Positions 1 through 8,506 of a DNA stretch of 21,388 nucleotides are shown here, in pieces. Source of the stretch: an uncultured delta proteobacterium (GTDB lineage: Bacteria > Myxococcota_A > Polyangia > Polyangiales > Polyangiaceae); assembly GCA_903893335.1 (NCBI GenBank), contig CAITLX010000830.1, positions 1 through 21,388 on the forward strand, read 5' to 3'. The position numbers and the translations under genes were made by a program. Positions within the stretch are counted from its first letter, which is position 1; the number at the start of each line of letters is the position of its first letter. Below the pieces are notes generated by a model. That model had not been told where the DNA came from. It did no database searches and saw only the letters and a program-made list of their open reading frames with translations.

Positions 1-2
1 CA

Positions 3-2387
3 GCCGCGCCCGCCGCCGGCGCGAAGCCCGGCGAGAAGGCCGACGCGAAGGGGGGCGCGGACGTGCTCACGCCCACCGAGATGGCCGCGCACCCCGATCG
101 CATCCCGAGCGGGCTCGTCGACTTCGCGATGGAAGAGGGCGATCTCTCGGACCTCATCACGCTGGTCAGCGACATCACGGGCAAGCGCTTCGTGTTCGGC
201 AGCAAGGTCCGCAGCATCAAGATCAACGTCTACGCGCCGAAGAAGCAGCGGATCTCGGTCGCGGAGGTCTACCAGGTCTTCCTCTCGATCCTCGAGACCA
301 ACGGCCTCACGGTCATCCCGCACGGCAAGTTCCTGAAGATCGTCGAGACGGCCGGTGTCTCGTCGCAGACGACGCCGATCTACGGCGCCGGCCAGCCGGT
401 GCCCGCCGACGATCGCTACGTCACGCGGCTCTACCGGCTCGGGCACATCGGCGCCGACGAGGTCGCGACGCTGCTCGGCAAGTTCAAGAGCAAGGACGGC
501 GACGTCTCGGTCTACGCGCCGGGCAACCTGCTCATCGTCACCGACACGGCGGCCAACATCCGCCGCATGCTCGAGCTCGTCGAGGAGGTCGACGTCGGCG
601 GCGCGGGCGACCAGGTGTGGGTCGAGCCGATCCACTACGGCGGCGCGGGCGAGATCGCGACCAAGCTCAACGACATCTTCGACGTGAAGGCGCAGGCCTC
701 GGCCGCGCCGGGCAAGCCCCCCGCAGCGGGCGCTGCGGCCGCTGGCGGCTCCTCGGCGACGCCGGGCGAGACGCGCATCACCAAGATCATCGCCGACGAC
801 CGCACCAACTCGCTCATCATCGTCGCGACCGAGCGCGCCTACCTGCGCATGCTCGAGCTCGTGCGCCGCCTCGACGTCCCGCAGTCCGGCGAGGGCGAGA
901 TCCACGTGCTGCCGCTGCAGCACGCGATGGCCGAGGAGCTCGCGACCACGCTCAACACCATCCTCGGCGGCGCGGGCGCGAGCTCCGCGCCCAAGCCGGC
1001 CGCGGCGCCGGGCGCGCCGGGCAGCATCCCCTCGGGCATCTTCGAGGGCGCCATCCGCGTCACGGCCGACAAGGCGACCAACGCGCTCGTCATCACGTCG
1101 TCGCTGCGCGACTACGCGTCGCTGCGCAACGTCATCGACAAGCTCGACATGCCGCGGCGCCAGGTCTTCATCGAGGCGGTCATCATGGACCTCTCGATCG
1201 ACCACTCGACCAAGCTCGGGCTCAACTACCACGCAGGCGCGGCGCCCGACCTCGGCGGCGGCTCGAACAGCCTCGTGTACGGCGGCCTCAACCCGCTCAA
1301 CTCCATCCTGCTGCCGAGCCCCGATCAGCTCCAGGGCCTCGCGCTCGGCGTGCGCGGCCCGGGCCTCGACGGCTCGACCAACCTGCTCGGCACCGGCCTC
1401 ACGGTCCCGGCGTTCGGCGTGGTGCTCAACGCGCTCGCGTCGAGCGGCGACGCCAACGTGCTCGCCACGCCGCACATCATCGCGACCGACAACGTCGCGG
1501 CCGAGATCAACGTCGGCGAGAACATCCCGCTGCAGACGAACGTCGGCGGCGGCATGGGCGGCATGCCCGGCATCCCGGGGGCGGGCGCCGCGGCGACCGC
1601 CGGGCTCGGCGCGCTCGGCATGGGCGGCCTCGGGTTCGGCGGCGGCTTCGCCGCGCCGCGCCAGGACGTCGGCACGAAGATCAAGGTCGTGCCCCACATG
1701 AACGACTCCAACGAGGTGCGCCTCGAGCTGACCGAGGAGATCAGCGAGCGCGGCGCCTCGTCGGGCGCGCTCGGCGTCGTGTCGATCACCAAGCGCAACG
1801 CGCAGACGACCGTCGTCGTGCAGGACCAGCAGACGGTCGTCATCGGCGGCCTCATGCGCGACGCGGTCACGTCGAGCGAGACGAAGGTCCCCGTGCTCGG
1901 CGACATCCCCGTGCTCGGCTTCCTGTTTCGCAGCTCCAACAGCGCGACGCGCAAGACCAACCTCCTGCTCGTGCTCACGCCGTACGTCATCCGCGACCAG
2001 GGCGATCTGCGCGCGATCTTCGAGCGCAAGATGCAGGAACGCCAGGAGTTCCTCGACCGCTACTTCGTCTTCAGCGACCAGAAGAACTACGAGCCGCCGC
2101 GCGATTTCTCGCGCACCAACGGCCTGGTCGAGGACATCCGGCAGACGTACCTCAACATCGCCGAGCGCAAGCGCCTCGAGGACGACACGCGGCCCAAGCA
2201 GGTGCGCTCGCACGAGCCCGGTCAGCCCATCGAGATGCCGGTCGCTCCGCGCTCGGGCGCGGCCGCGCCGTCGCCGGCGGGCAACCCGCCGCCGCCCGTT
2301 CCCGGCGGCATGATCGAGCGCGCCCCCGGGCCGCCGGTCATCGTCCACCCGGTCAACCGCGCCGTGAACGTCGAGCGGTCCGAGTAG
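3..2387 (+). CDS. gspD: Type II secretion system secretin GspD (5' partial)
   Basis: Outer-membrane secretin that forms the T2SS exit channel. The frame is open to the first base of the window and begins with Ala/Pro/Lys/Gly-rich sequence without a signal peptide, so the true start lies upstream; the GTG at 63 is internal. Domains in order: N0 (about nt 99-360), N1 (about 414-605), N2 (about 615-890), N3 (about 900-1165) and the secretin barrel (about 1165-2000). The secretin signature VPVLGDIPVLGFLF is at 1887-1928 and is followed by the final strands ending LLVLTPYVIRD. Low-complexity Ala/Gly/Pro insertions interrupt N2 (about 690-770) and N3 (about 965-1045), and a Gly/Met-rich loop follows the GENIPLQ motif (about 1540-1660). 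After the barrel comes a charged C-terminal extension of about 60 residues and then a Pro-rich tail. gspE follows after 11 nt. Identification is secure; only the N-terminus is missing. Confidence 0.97.
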   Translation, partial: AAPAAGAKPGEKADAKGGADVLTPTEMAAHPDRIPSGLVDFAMEEGDLSDLITLVSDITGKRFVFGSKVRSIKINVYAPKKQRISVAEVYQVFLSILETNGLTVIPHGKFLKIVETAGVSSQTTPIYGAGQPVPADDRYVTRLYRLGHIGADEVATLLGKFKSKDGDVSVYAPGNLLIVTDTAANIRRMLELVEEVDVGGAGDQVWVEPIHYGGAGEIATKLNDIFDVKAQASAAPGKPPAAGAAAAGGSSATPGETRITKIIADDRTNSLIIVATERAYLRMLELVRRLDVPQSGEGEIHVLPLQHAMAEELATTLNTILGGAGASSAPKPAAAPGAPGSIPSGIFEGAIRVTADKATNALVITSSLRDYASLRNVIDKLDMPRRQVFIEAVIMDLSIDHSTKLGLNYHAGAAPDLGGGSNSLVYGGLNPLNSILLPSPDQLQGLALGVRGPGLDGSTNLLGTGLTVPAFGVVLNALASSGDANVLATPHIIATDNVAAEINVGENIPLQTNVGGGMGGMPGIPGAGAAATAGLGALGMGGLGFGGGFAAPRQDVGTKIKVVPHMNDSNEVRLELTEEISERGASSGALGVVSITKRNAQTTVVVQDQQTVVIGGLMRDAVTSSETKVPVLGDIPVLGFLFRSSNSATRKTNLLLVLTPYVIRDQGDLRAIFERKMQERQEFLDRYFVFSDQKNYEPPRDFSRTNGLVEDIRQTYLNIAERKRLEDDTRPKQVRSHEPGQPIEMPVAPRSGAAAPSPAGNPPPPVPGGMIERAPGPPVIVHPVNRAVNVERSE

Positions 2388-2398
2388 GGGCGGGCGCC

Positions 2399-4165
<1,767 letters not shown>

Positions 4166-4169
4166 CGCG

Positions 4170-5396
4170 ATGGCCGTCTTCGACTTTCGCGGCATCACCA
4201 TCGCCACCGGCAAGTCGGTCCGCGGCGTGCGCGACGCCGAGAACGCGAAGGCGCTGCGCGCCCTCTTGCGCCGCGACGGCGTGCTGCTCACGCTCGCGAC
4301 CGAGGAGGCCGCGGGCAAGGCGACCAAGAAGCGCGACCTCGACCTGCTCAAGTGGATGCGCCGCGTCTCGACCGGCGACGTCGCGACGATGACCCGGCAG
4401 ATGGCGACGCTGGTTCGCGCGGGCATCCCGCTCGTCGACGCCATCGGCGCGCTGGTCGATCAGGTCGAGAAGGAGGACATGCGCGCGATCCTCACGCATG
4501 TCCGCGAGAAGCTCAACGAGGGCACGAGCTTCGCCAAGACGCTCGAGCAGCACCCGCGCGCGTTCCCGCCGCTCTACGTCAACATGGTCGCCGCCGGCGA
4601 GGCGTCGGGCACCCTCGAGCAGGTGCTCGAGCGGCTCGCCGAGTTCATGGAGGCGCAGGCGCGCCTCAAGGGCAAGGTCGGCGCCGCGCTCGCGTACCCC
4701 GCGCTGATGCTCATCATCGGCACCGTGCTCATCAGCGTGCTGATGGTCGTCGTCGTGCCGAAGGTCACCGCCATCTTCGACAGCCTCGAGCGCGCGCTGC
4801 CCTGGTACACGCAGACGCTCATCTTCGTGTCGACGACGATGGCCGCCTACTGGTGGCTCGGGGTCATCGCGCTGGTCGCCGGGGGCTGGTTCTTCCGCAG
4901 GTGGAAGGCGACGCCCGCCGGGCTCATGCAGTGGGACTCGCTGCTCCTGCGCCTGCCCGTCTTCGGCGTGCTGCTGCGCATGCTCGCGGTGGCGCGCTTC
5001 GCGCGCACGCTCGCGACGCTGCTGGCCTCGGGCGTGCCGCTGCTCAAGGCCATGGAGATCGTGCGCAACGTGCTGGGCAACGCGCTGCTCGAGAAGGTCG
5101 TCGTCGAGGCCACGACCTCGATCCGCGAGGGCGAGAGCATCGCCGAGCCGCTGCGGCGCAGCGGGCAGTTTCCGCCGATCGTCACGCACATGATCGCGGT
5201 CGGCGAGCGCAGCGGTCAGCTCGAGCAGATGCTCGAGAGCGTCGCGGGCTCGTACGACAACCTGGTCGAGACGCGCGTGCAGATGCTGACCAGCCTGCTC
5301 GAGCCGCTGATGATCGTGTTCATGGGGGGCGCCGTCGGGTTCATCGCGTTCTCGATCCTGATGCCGCTCATCCAGATGAACGACTTCGTGCAGTGA
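4170..5396 (+). CDS. gspF: Type II secretion system inner-membrane platform protein GspF
   Basis: Polytopic inner-membrane protein at the centre of the T2SS assembly platform, which couples GspE motions to pseudopilin polymerisation. It is 408 aa, the normal length for the family. It has two T2SSF cytoplasmic domains (about 70-170 and 270-375), each with the family pattern of Arg/Gln-rich helix, L-x-x-G-x-P-L and GE-x-SG-x-L (GEASGTLEQ at 143-151, GERSGQLEQ at 345-353). Membrane segments lie at about 173-197, 218-241 and 376-400. The ATG lies 4 nt after the gspE stop, with GGAG at the gspE end as a plausible ribosome site. The N-terminal 60 residues contain the usual short beta region (FDFRGI). 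Next in the operon is the GspG-like gene, 7 nt downstream. Confidence 0.97.
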   Translation: MAVFDFRGITIATGKSVRGVRDAENAKALRALLRRDGVLLTLATEEAAGKATKKRDLDLLKWMRRVSTGDVATMTRQMATLVRAGIPLVDAIGALVDQVEKEDMRAILTHVREKLNEGTSFAKTLEQHPRAFPPLYVNMVAAGEASGTLEQVLERLAEFMEAQARLKGKVGAALAYPALMLIIGTVLISVLMVVVVPKVTAIFDSLERALPWYTQTLIFVSTTMAAYWWLGVIALVAGGWFFRRWKATPAGLMQWDSLLLRLPVFGVLLRMLAVARFARTLATLLASGVPLLKAMEIVRNVLGNALLEKVVVEATTSIREGESIAEPLRRSGQFPPIVTHMIAVGERSGQLEQMLESVAGSYDNLVETRVQMLTSLLEPLMIVFMGGAVGFIAFSILMPLIQMNDFVQ

Positions 5397-5403
5397 GGGC
5401 GCG

Positions 5404-5814
5404 ATGCGGCAACGACGCGGCGAACGAACGGTGCACCTGCCCTGGGAGCGGCGGGGAGGGCTCGTGCGGCGCCTCGGGCTCGACCGCCTGCGCCCGCTGC
5501 TGCTCGCGCTCGCGGCGGCCTCGTTCGTGCTGCTCCTGGTCGTGCGCGAGCGGCACGCGACCGCTGGCCGCGCGACGCGCGCGGCGCTGCTCGGGGCGCG
5601 CCGCGGCCTCGACGCGTACCGCGCCGACCACGGCGGCAAGTGCCCCGCGCGCCTCGACGATCTGCGCCGAGCGGGCTACCTCGCGTCCGCCCCGCTCGAC
5701 GCGTGGGGCAGGTCGCTGCGCCTCGTCTGCCCGGGCCGCAAGGACCCGCAGGGCTACGACCTGAGCTCGGACGGGCCCGACGGTGAGCCCGGCGGCCTCG
5801 ATCGCATCGAATGA
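5404..5814 (+). CDS. GspG-like protein with membrane anchor but no prepilin signal
   Basis: 136 aa. A strongly basic N-terminus (residues 1-30, about ten Arg) is followed by one hydrophobic segment (about 31-48) and a periplasmic domain (about 67-136) that matches the C-terminal part of the major pseudopilin. The pattern C80-P, DAWG (99-102), C109 and the acidic Gly/Asp loop near 120-133 lines up with C76-P, DAWG (96-99), C106 and the Gly/Asp loop of GspG encoded next door. The spacing between the two cysteines is 29 residues here and 30 in GspG. There is no G/A-F-T-L-x-E cleavage site, so prepilin peptidase should not process it, and it would sit as a type II signal-anchor protein. It lies between gspF and gspG, so it probably acts with the pseudopilus, for example as an inner-membrane-anchored G-like adaptor, but its role is unknown. 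A start further inside would lose the basic region. Confidence 0.72.
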   Translation: MRQRRGERTVHLPWERRGGLVRRLGLDRLRPLLLALAAASFVLLLVVRERHATAGRATRAALLGARRGLDAYRADHGGKCPARLDDLRRAGYLASAPLDAWGRSLRLVCPGRKDPQGYDLSSDGPDGEPGGLDRIE

Positions 5815-5823
5815 ACGAAACCT

Positions 5824-5830
5824 GAGAGAG
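5824..5830 (+). promoter_or_regulatory. Ribosome binding site that fixes the gspG start
   Basis: The purine run GAGAGAG ends 6 nt before ATG 5837. It supports this ATG rather than the in-frame upstream ATG at 5783, which would add 18 residues overlapping the previous gene in front of an already adequate prepilin leader. Confidence 0.6.
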
Positions 5831-5836
5831 AACGCC

Positions 5837-6253
5837 ATGGACAACACCCTCGCATTCGCACGCTCGGCTCGCCGCGCCGCCGCCCGCGGCGTCACGCTCG
5901 TCGAGGTCCTCATCGTCGTCGCCATCCTCAGCCTCATCGCGGGAGGCGTCGCCGTCGCAGCGTTCAGCCAGCTCGCCAAGGCTCGCATCGAGACCACCGA
6001 GCAGAACGCGCGCGAGGTGCGCAACGCGGTCAACCGCTGGCGCATGAAGAACACCGACGGCTGCCCGTCGGTGTCGCAGCTCGTCGCCGACAAGGAGATC
6101 GACAGCGCGTCGAAGACCGAGGACGCCTGGGGGCAGCCCTTCAAGATCGCGTGCACCGAGGACGACGTGATGGTCGCCTCGGCCGGGCCCGACAAGAAGG
6201 ACGGCTCGCAGGACGACATTCGCGTGCCCAAGGGGGGCCTCGGGGGGAAGTGA
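5837..6253 (+). CDS. gspG: Major pseudopilin GspG
   Basis: Main structural subunit of the T2SS pseudopilus; 138 aa, the usual length. The basic leader (1-18) ends in Gly18, followed by the prepilin motif V-T-L-V-E: cleavage is expected between G18 and V19, giving Glu at mature position +5 (E23). The hydrophobic alpha1 segment runs to about residue 45. The C-terminal domain has a probable disulfide pair C76/C106, the DAWG motif (96-99) and an acidic Gly/Asp loop (about 116-128) that in known GspG structures binds calcium. It is preceded by the GspG-like gene (22-nt gap) and overlaps gspH by 4 nt (GTGA). The mature +1 residue is Val rather than the common Phe. Confidence 0.96.
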   Translation: MDNTLAFARSARRAAARGVTLVEVLIVVAILSLIAGGVAVAAFSQLAKARIETTEQNAREVRNAVNRWRMKNTDGCPSVSQLVADKEIDSASKTEDAWGQPFKIACTEDDVMVASAGPDKKDGSQDDIRVPKGGLGGK

Positions 6254-6999
6254 GCGCAGCCGCCGCCGCGATCCGCTCGACGCACGCGTGCGTCGCGCGC
6301 TCCGAGCGGCGGGGCGAGCGCGGGCTCACGCTCGTCGAGGTCATCGTGACGGTCGCGATCATCGCGCTGATGACGACCGCCGTGGCGTTCGGTTCGGGAG
6401 CGGTCGCCAACGCGCGCGTGCGCAGCTCGACCTCGATGATCGCGGGCGCCATCCGCGTGGCCTACGGGCGCGCGAGCGCGACCTCGAAGTCGCAGCGGCT
6501 CGTGTTCGACCTCGACCACGCGCGCGTCATCCTCGAGGAGTCGGCGGGCGCGGTGCTCGTGCGCAAGAACGACGCAGCCGGCGGCGCCGAGGCGGCGACC
6601 GCCGAGGAGCGCGAGGCGATAGCTCAGGCCGACCGCATCACCAAGGGGCCGCGCGCGCCGCGCGCGCGCTTCAACCCGGTGAAGGCCGTGGGCTTCGAGG
6701 TGCCCGACACGAACGGGGGCAGGCCGCTCGGTCGGGGCGTGAAGTTTCGCCGCGTCGAGACGGGCCACAGCCCCGAGGGGCAGACGACGGGGCGGGCCTA
6801 CCTCTACTTCTGGCCCGGCGGGCGCACCGAGCGCGCGGTCATCCAGGTCGAGGCGGCGTCGGCCGAGCGCCCCGAGGACGCGATGACGCTCGTCGTCTCG
6901 CCGCTGACGGGCAAGGTCCGCGTGCTGGCCGGCGCGCGGTCGCTCGACCCGCCGCGCGACGACGGCACGAGCAGCGAGCGCGACGAGAGGGCGCCATGA
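6250..6999 (+). CDS. gspH: Minor pseudopilin GspH
   Basis: 249 aa. A GTG start at 6250 overlaps the gspG stop (GTGA) and follows a GGGGGGAA run. The Arg-rich leader ends RGERG and is followed by L-T-L-V-E, so cleavage is expected after G25, with Glu at +5 (E30) and a hydrophobic helix to about residue 48. The remaining domain resembles the GspH fold (strand-rich, with RLVFDLDHARVILEES near 77-92). GspH is usually about 170-190 aa; the extra length comes from a charged Ala/Glu loop (about 100-135) and a hydrophilic C-terminus. Its role is in the minor-pseudopilin tip region. The assignment as H rests on its position between G and I plus the prepilin motif; the globular domain is divergent. Confidence 0.88.
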   Translation: MSAAAAAIRSTHACVARSERRGERGLTLVEVIVTVAIIALMTTAVAFGSGAVANARVRSSTSMIAGAIRVAYGRASATSKSQRLVFDLDHARVILEESAGAVLVRKNDAAGGAEAATAEEREAIAQADRITKGPRAPRARFNPVKAVGFEVPDTNGGRPLGRGVKFRRVETGHSPEGQTTGRAYLYFWPGGRTERAVIQVEAASAERPEDAMTLVVSPLTGKVRVLAGARSLDPPRDDGTSSERDERAP

Positions 7000-7814
7000 G
7001 CGCGCGCGCGCGCGGCTTCACGCTGCTCGAGGTCATGGTCGCGGTCGCGATCCTCGGGCTGTCGCTCACCGTCATCCTCTCGGCGCAGGCGGGCCTGTAC
7101 GCGAGCGGCGGGTACGCGCAGCACCTGAGCCTCGCGACGGGGCTCGCGCGCTGCCGCATGAGCGAGCTCGAGGAGCGCCTGCTCAAGCTCGGCTACCCGG
7201 AGCTCGAGGAGCACGACGAGGGCGTCTGCTGCGGCGACGAGTCGCGCGGCGACATGAAGTGCACCTGGGACATCGTGAAGATCGAGCTCCCGGCAGCGTC
7301 GACCAACGACCCGCTCGCGTCGCTCACCGGCGGCGGTGGGTTCGGCGACGGCGGGCCGCTCGGCGGCGGCTCGGCGACCTCGGGCGCACCGTCGCAGGCT
7401 GCCGGCGGGCTCGGCCCGCTCGGGGCGCTGGTCGGCGCGGCGTCCAACCCCGCGTCCATCGGCAGCATCACCGACGGCGGCCTGTCGAACCTCTCGGGCG
7501 CGCTCGCGGCCGGGGCGGCGGGCGGCACCTCGGCGCTCGCGCCGCTCGTGATGGGCTTCGTCTACCCGCAGCTCAAGCCGATGCTCGAGGCGAGCATCCG
7601 CAAGGTCACCGTGAAGGTGGTCTGGCGCGAGGGGGTGCGCTCGCGCGAGCTCGTGCTCACGCAGTACCTGACCAACCCGACGCGCGGCGGCCTGCTGCCC
7701 GGGGCCGGCACCGCGGCGCCCGGCGTGTCCGGGGCGCCGGTCGGCGGAGCGTTCGGAGGCCCCGGGGGCGTCGTCGGGCCGGCCACGCCGGGCGTCGGAG
7801 GGGTGCGCCCGTGA
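6996..7814 (+). CDS. gspI: Minor pseudopilin GspI with large Gly/Ala insertion
   Basis: 272 aa, about twice the usual GspI length (about 120-130 aa). The very short leader MSARARG is followed by F-T-L-L-E; cleavage is expected after G7, with Glu +5 at E12, then V-M-V-A-V-A-I-L. This is the classic GspI-type N-terminus. The canonical core appears in two halves: residues 40-99 (Cys-containing, ending TWDIVKIELP) and 201-225 (IRKVTVKVVWREG and LTQYL). Between them (about 102-195) is a Gly/Ala/Leu-rich insertion, and a Gly/Pro tail follows (226-272). GspI normally forms the tip complex with J and K. The ATG overlaps the gspH stop (ATGA), and the gene overlaps gspJ by 4 nt (GTGA). Confidence 0.9.
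   Translation: MSARARGFTLLEVMVAVAILGLSLTVILSAQAGLYASGGYAQHLSLATGLARCRMSELEERLLKLGYPELEEHDEGVCCGDESRGDMKCTWDIVKIELPAASTNDPLASLTGGGGFGDGGPLGGGSATSGAPSQAAGGLGPLGALVGAASNPASIGSITDGGLSNLSGALAAGAAGGTSALAPLVMGFVYPQLKPMLEASIRKVTVKVVWREGVRSRELVLTQYLTNPTRGGLLPGAGTAAPGVSGAPVGGAFGGPGGVVGPATPGVGGVRP
7000..7012 (+). repeat. Alternating GC tract in the gspI leader
   Basis: Thirteen strictly alternating G/C bases directly after the gspI ATG encode Ala-Arg-Ala-Arg of the prepilin leader. A similar alternating run lies at 7824-7834 in the gspJ leader. Such dinucleotide tracts can slip during replication and can adopt Z-DNA; whether this happens here is not visible. Confidence 0.6.
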
Positions 7815-8506
7815 CCCGCCGCACGCGCGCGCGCGCCTTCACGCTGCTCGAGGTCATGGTGGCCATCGGCGTGCTCGCGCTGCTCTCCACGCTCATCTAC
7901 GGCGCGTTCGACGGGCTGGCGCGTGGCAAGAAGTCGTTTGCGCGTATCCACGACCGCTACCACGAGGGGCGCGCGGCGCTGCAGCGCATCGCGACCGAGG
8001 TGTCGTCGGCGTTCCTCACGACCCACCAGCCGATCGCCGTGCAGCAGTCGGTGCGCATGACGGCGTTCATCGCGACGACCGGCGCGCCGGCCGACCGGCT
8101 CGACTTCACCTCGTTCTCGCACCGCAGGCTCGAGCGCGACGTGCACGAGAGCGACCAGAACGAGCTCTCGTACTTCGGGTCGCCCGACCCGGCCGTCTCG
8201 GGCAAGATCGACCTCGCGCGCCGCGAGGCCCCGATCATCGACCTCGATCCGCAGCGCGGCGGCGAGATCATGGTGCTCGCCGAGGACATCGATCTGTTCG
8301 ATCTGCGCTACCTCGACGCGCAGAGCGGCATGTGGAACGAGACGTGGGACACGCGCCAGGGCGTGACGGGGCAGCCCAACCGCCTCCCGTTGCAGGTCAA
8401 GGTGACGCTCGTGCTCAAGGGTGGCATCGGAGGCAAGCCCGTCACGTTCGTCACCAAGGTGCCCATCTCGATCCCCGCGGCGCTCACCTTCGCGGTGGGG
8501 CGATGA
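7811..8506 (+). CDS. gspJ: Minor pseudopilin GspJ
   Basis: 231 aa, close to the normal GspJ length (about 200). A GTG start overlaps the gspI stop. The basic leader VTRRTRARA is followed by F-T-L-L-E-V-M-V-A; cleavage would fall after Ala9, so the usual Gly at -1 is replaced by Ala, while Glu +5 (E14) is intact. The globular part contains the GspJ-like features of a Tyr/Arg-rich helix (IHDRYHEGRAALQRIATEV), a strand-rich core with RLDFTSFSHRR, and a C-terminal pattern in which LRYLDAQSGMWNETWDT precedes LPLQVKVTLVLK. GspJ joins I and K at the pseudopilus tip. The ATG of gspK overlaps its stop. Confidence 0.9.
   Translation: MTRRTRARAFTLLEVMVAIGVLALLSTLIYGAFDGLARGKKSFARIHDRYHEGRAALQRIATEVSSAFLTTHQPIAVQQSVRMTAFIATTGAPADRLDFTSFSHRRLERDVHESDQNELSYFGSPDPAVSGKIDLARREAPIIDLDPQRGGEIMVLAEDIDLFDLRYLDAQSGMWNETWDTRQGVTGQPNRLPLQVKVTLVLKGGIGGKPVTFVTKVPISIPAALTFAVGR

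Noticed and set aside
63..65. GTG 63 as the gspD start
   Set aside because: No signal peptide follows it, and the frame is open to the window edge with linker-like residues before it; a secretin needs an export signal upstream.
617..2398. Upstream open frame continuous with gspE
   Set aside because: It overprints gspD and encodes Arg/Ala/His-rich sequence without a domain; the real gspE begins at GTG 2399.
4352..5764. 470-codon plus-strand frame overlapping gspF and the GspG-like gene
   Set aside because: Arg/Ala/His-rich shadow of gspF, with no start context.
5811..5825. Four-codon frame (MNET) between the GspG-like gene and gspG
   Set aside because: Its ATG overlaps the previous stop (ATGA), but it is too short to support as a gene; at most it helps ribosome re-initiation.
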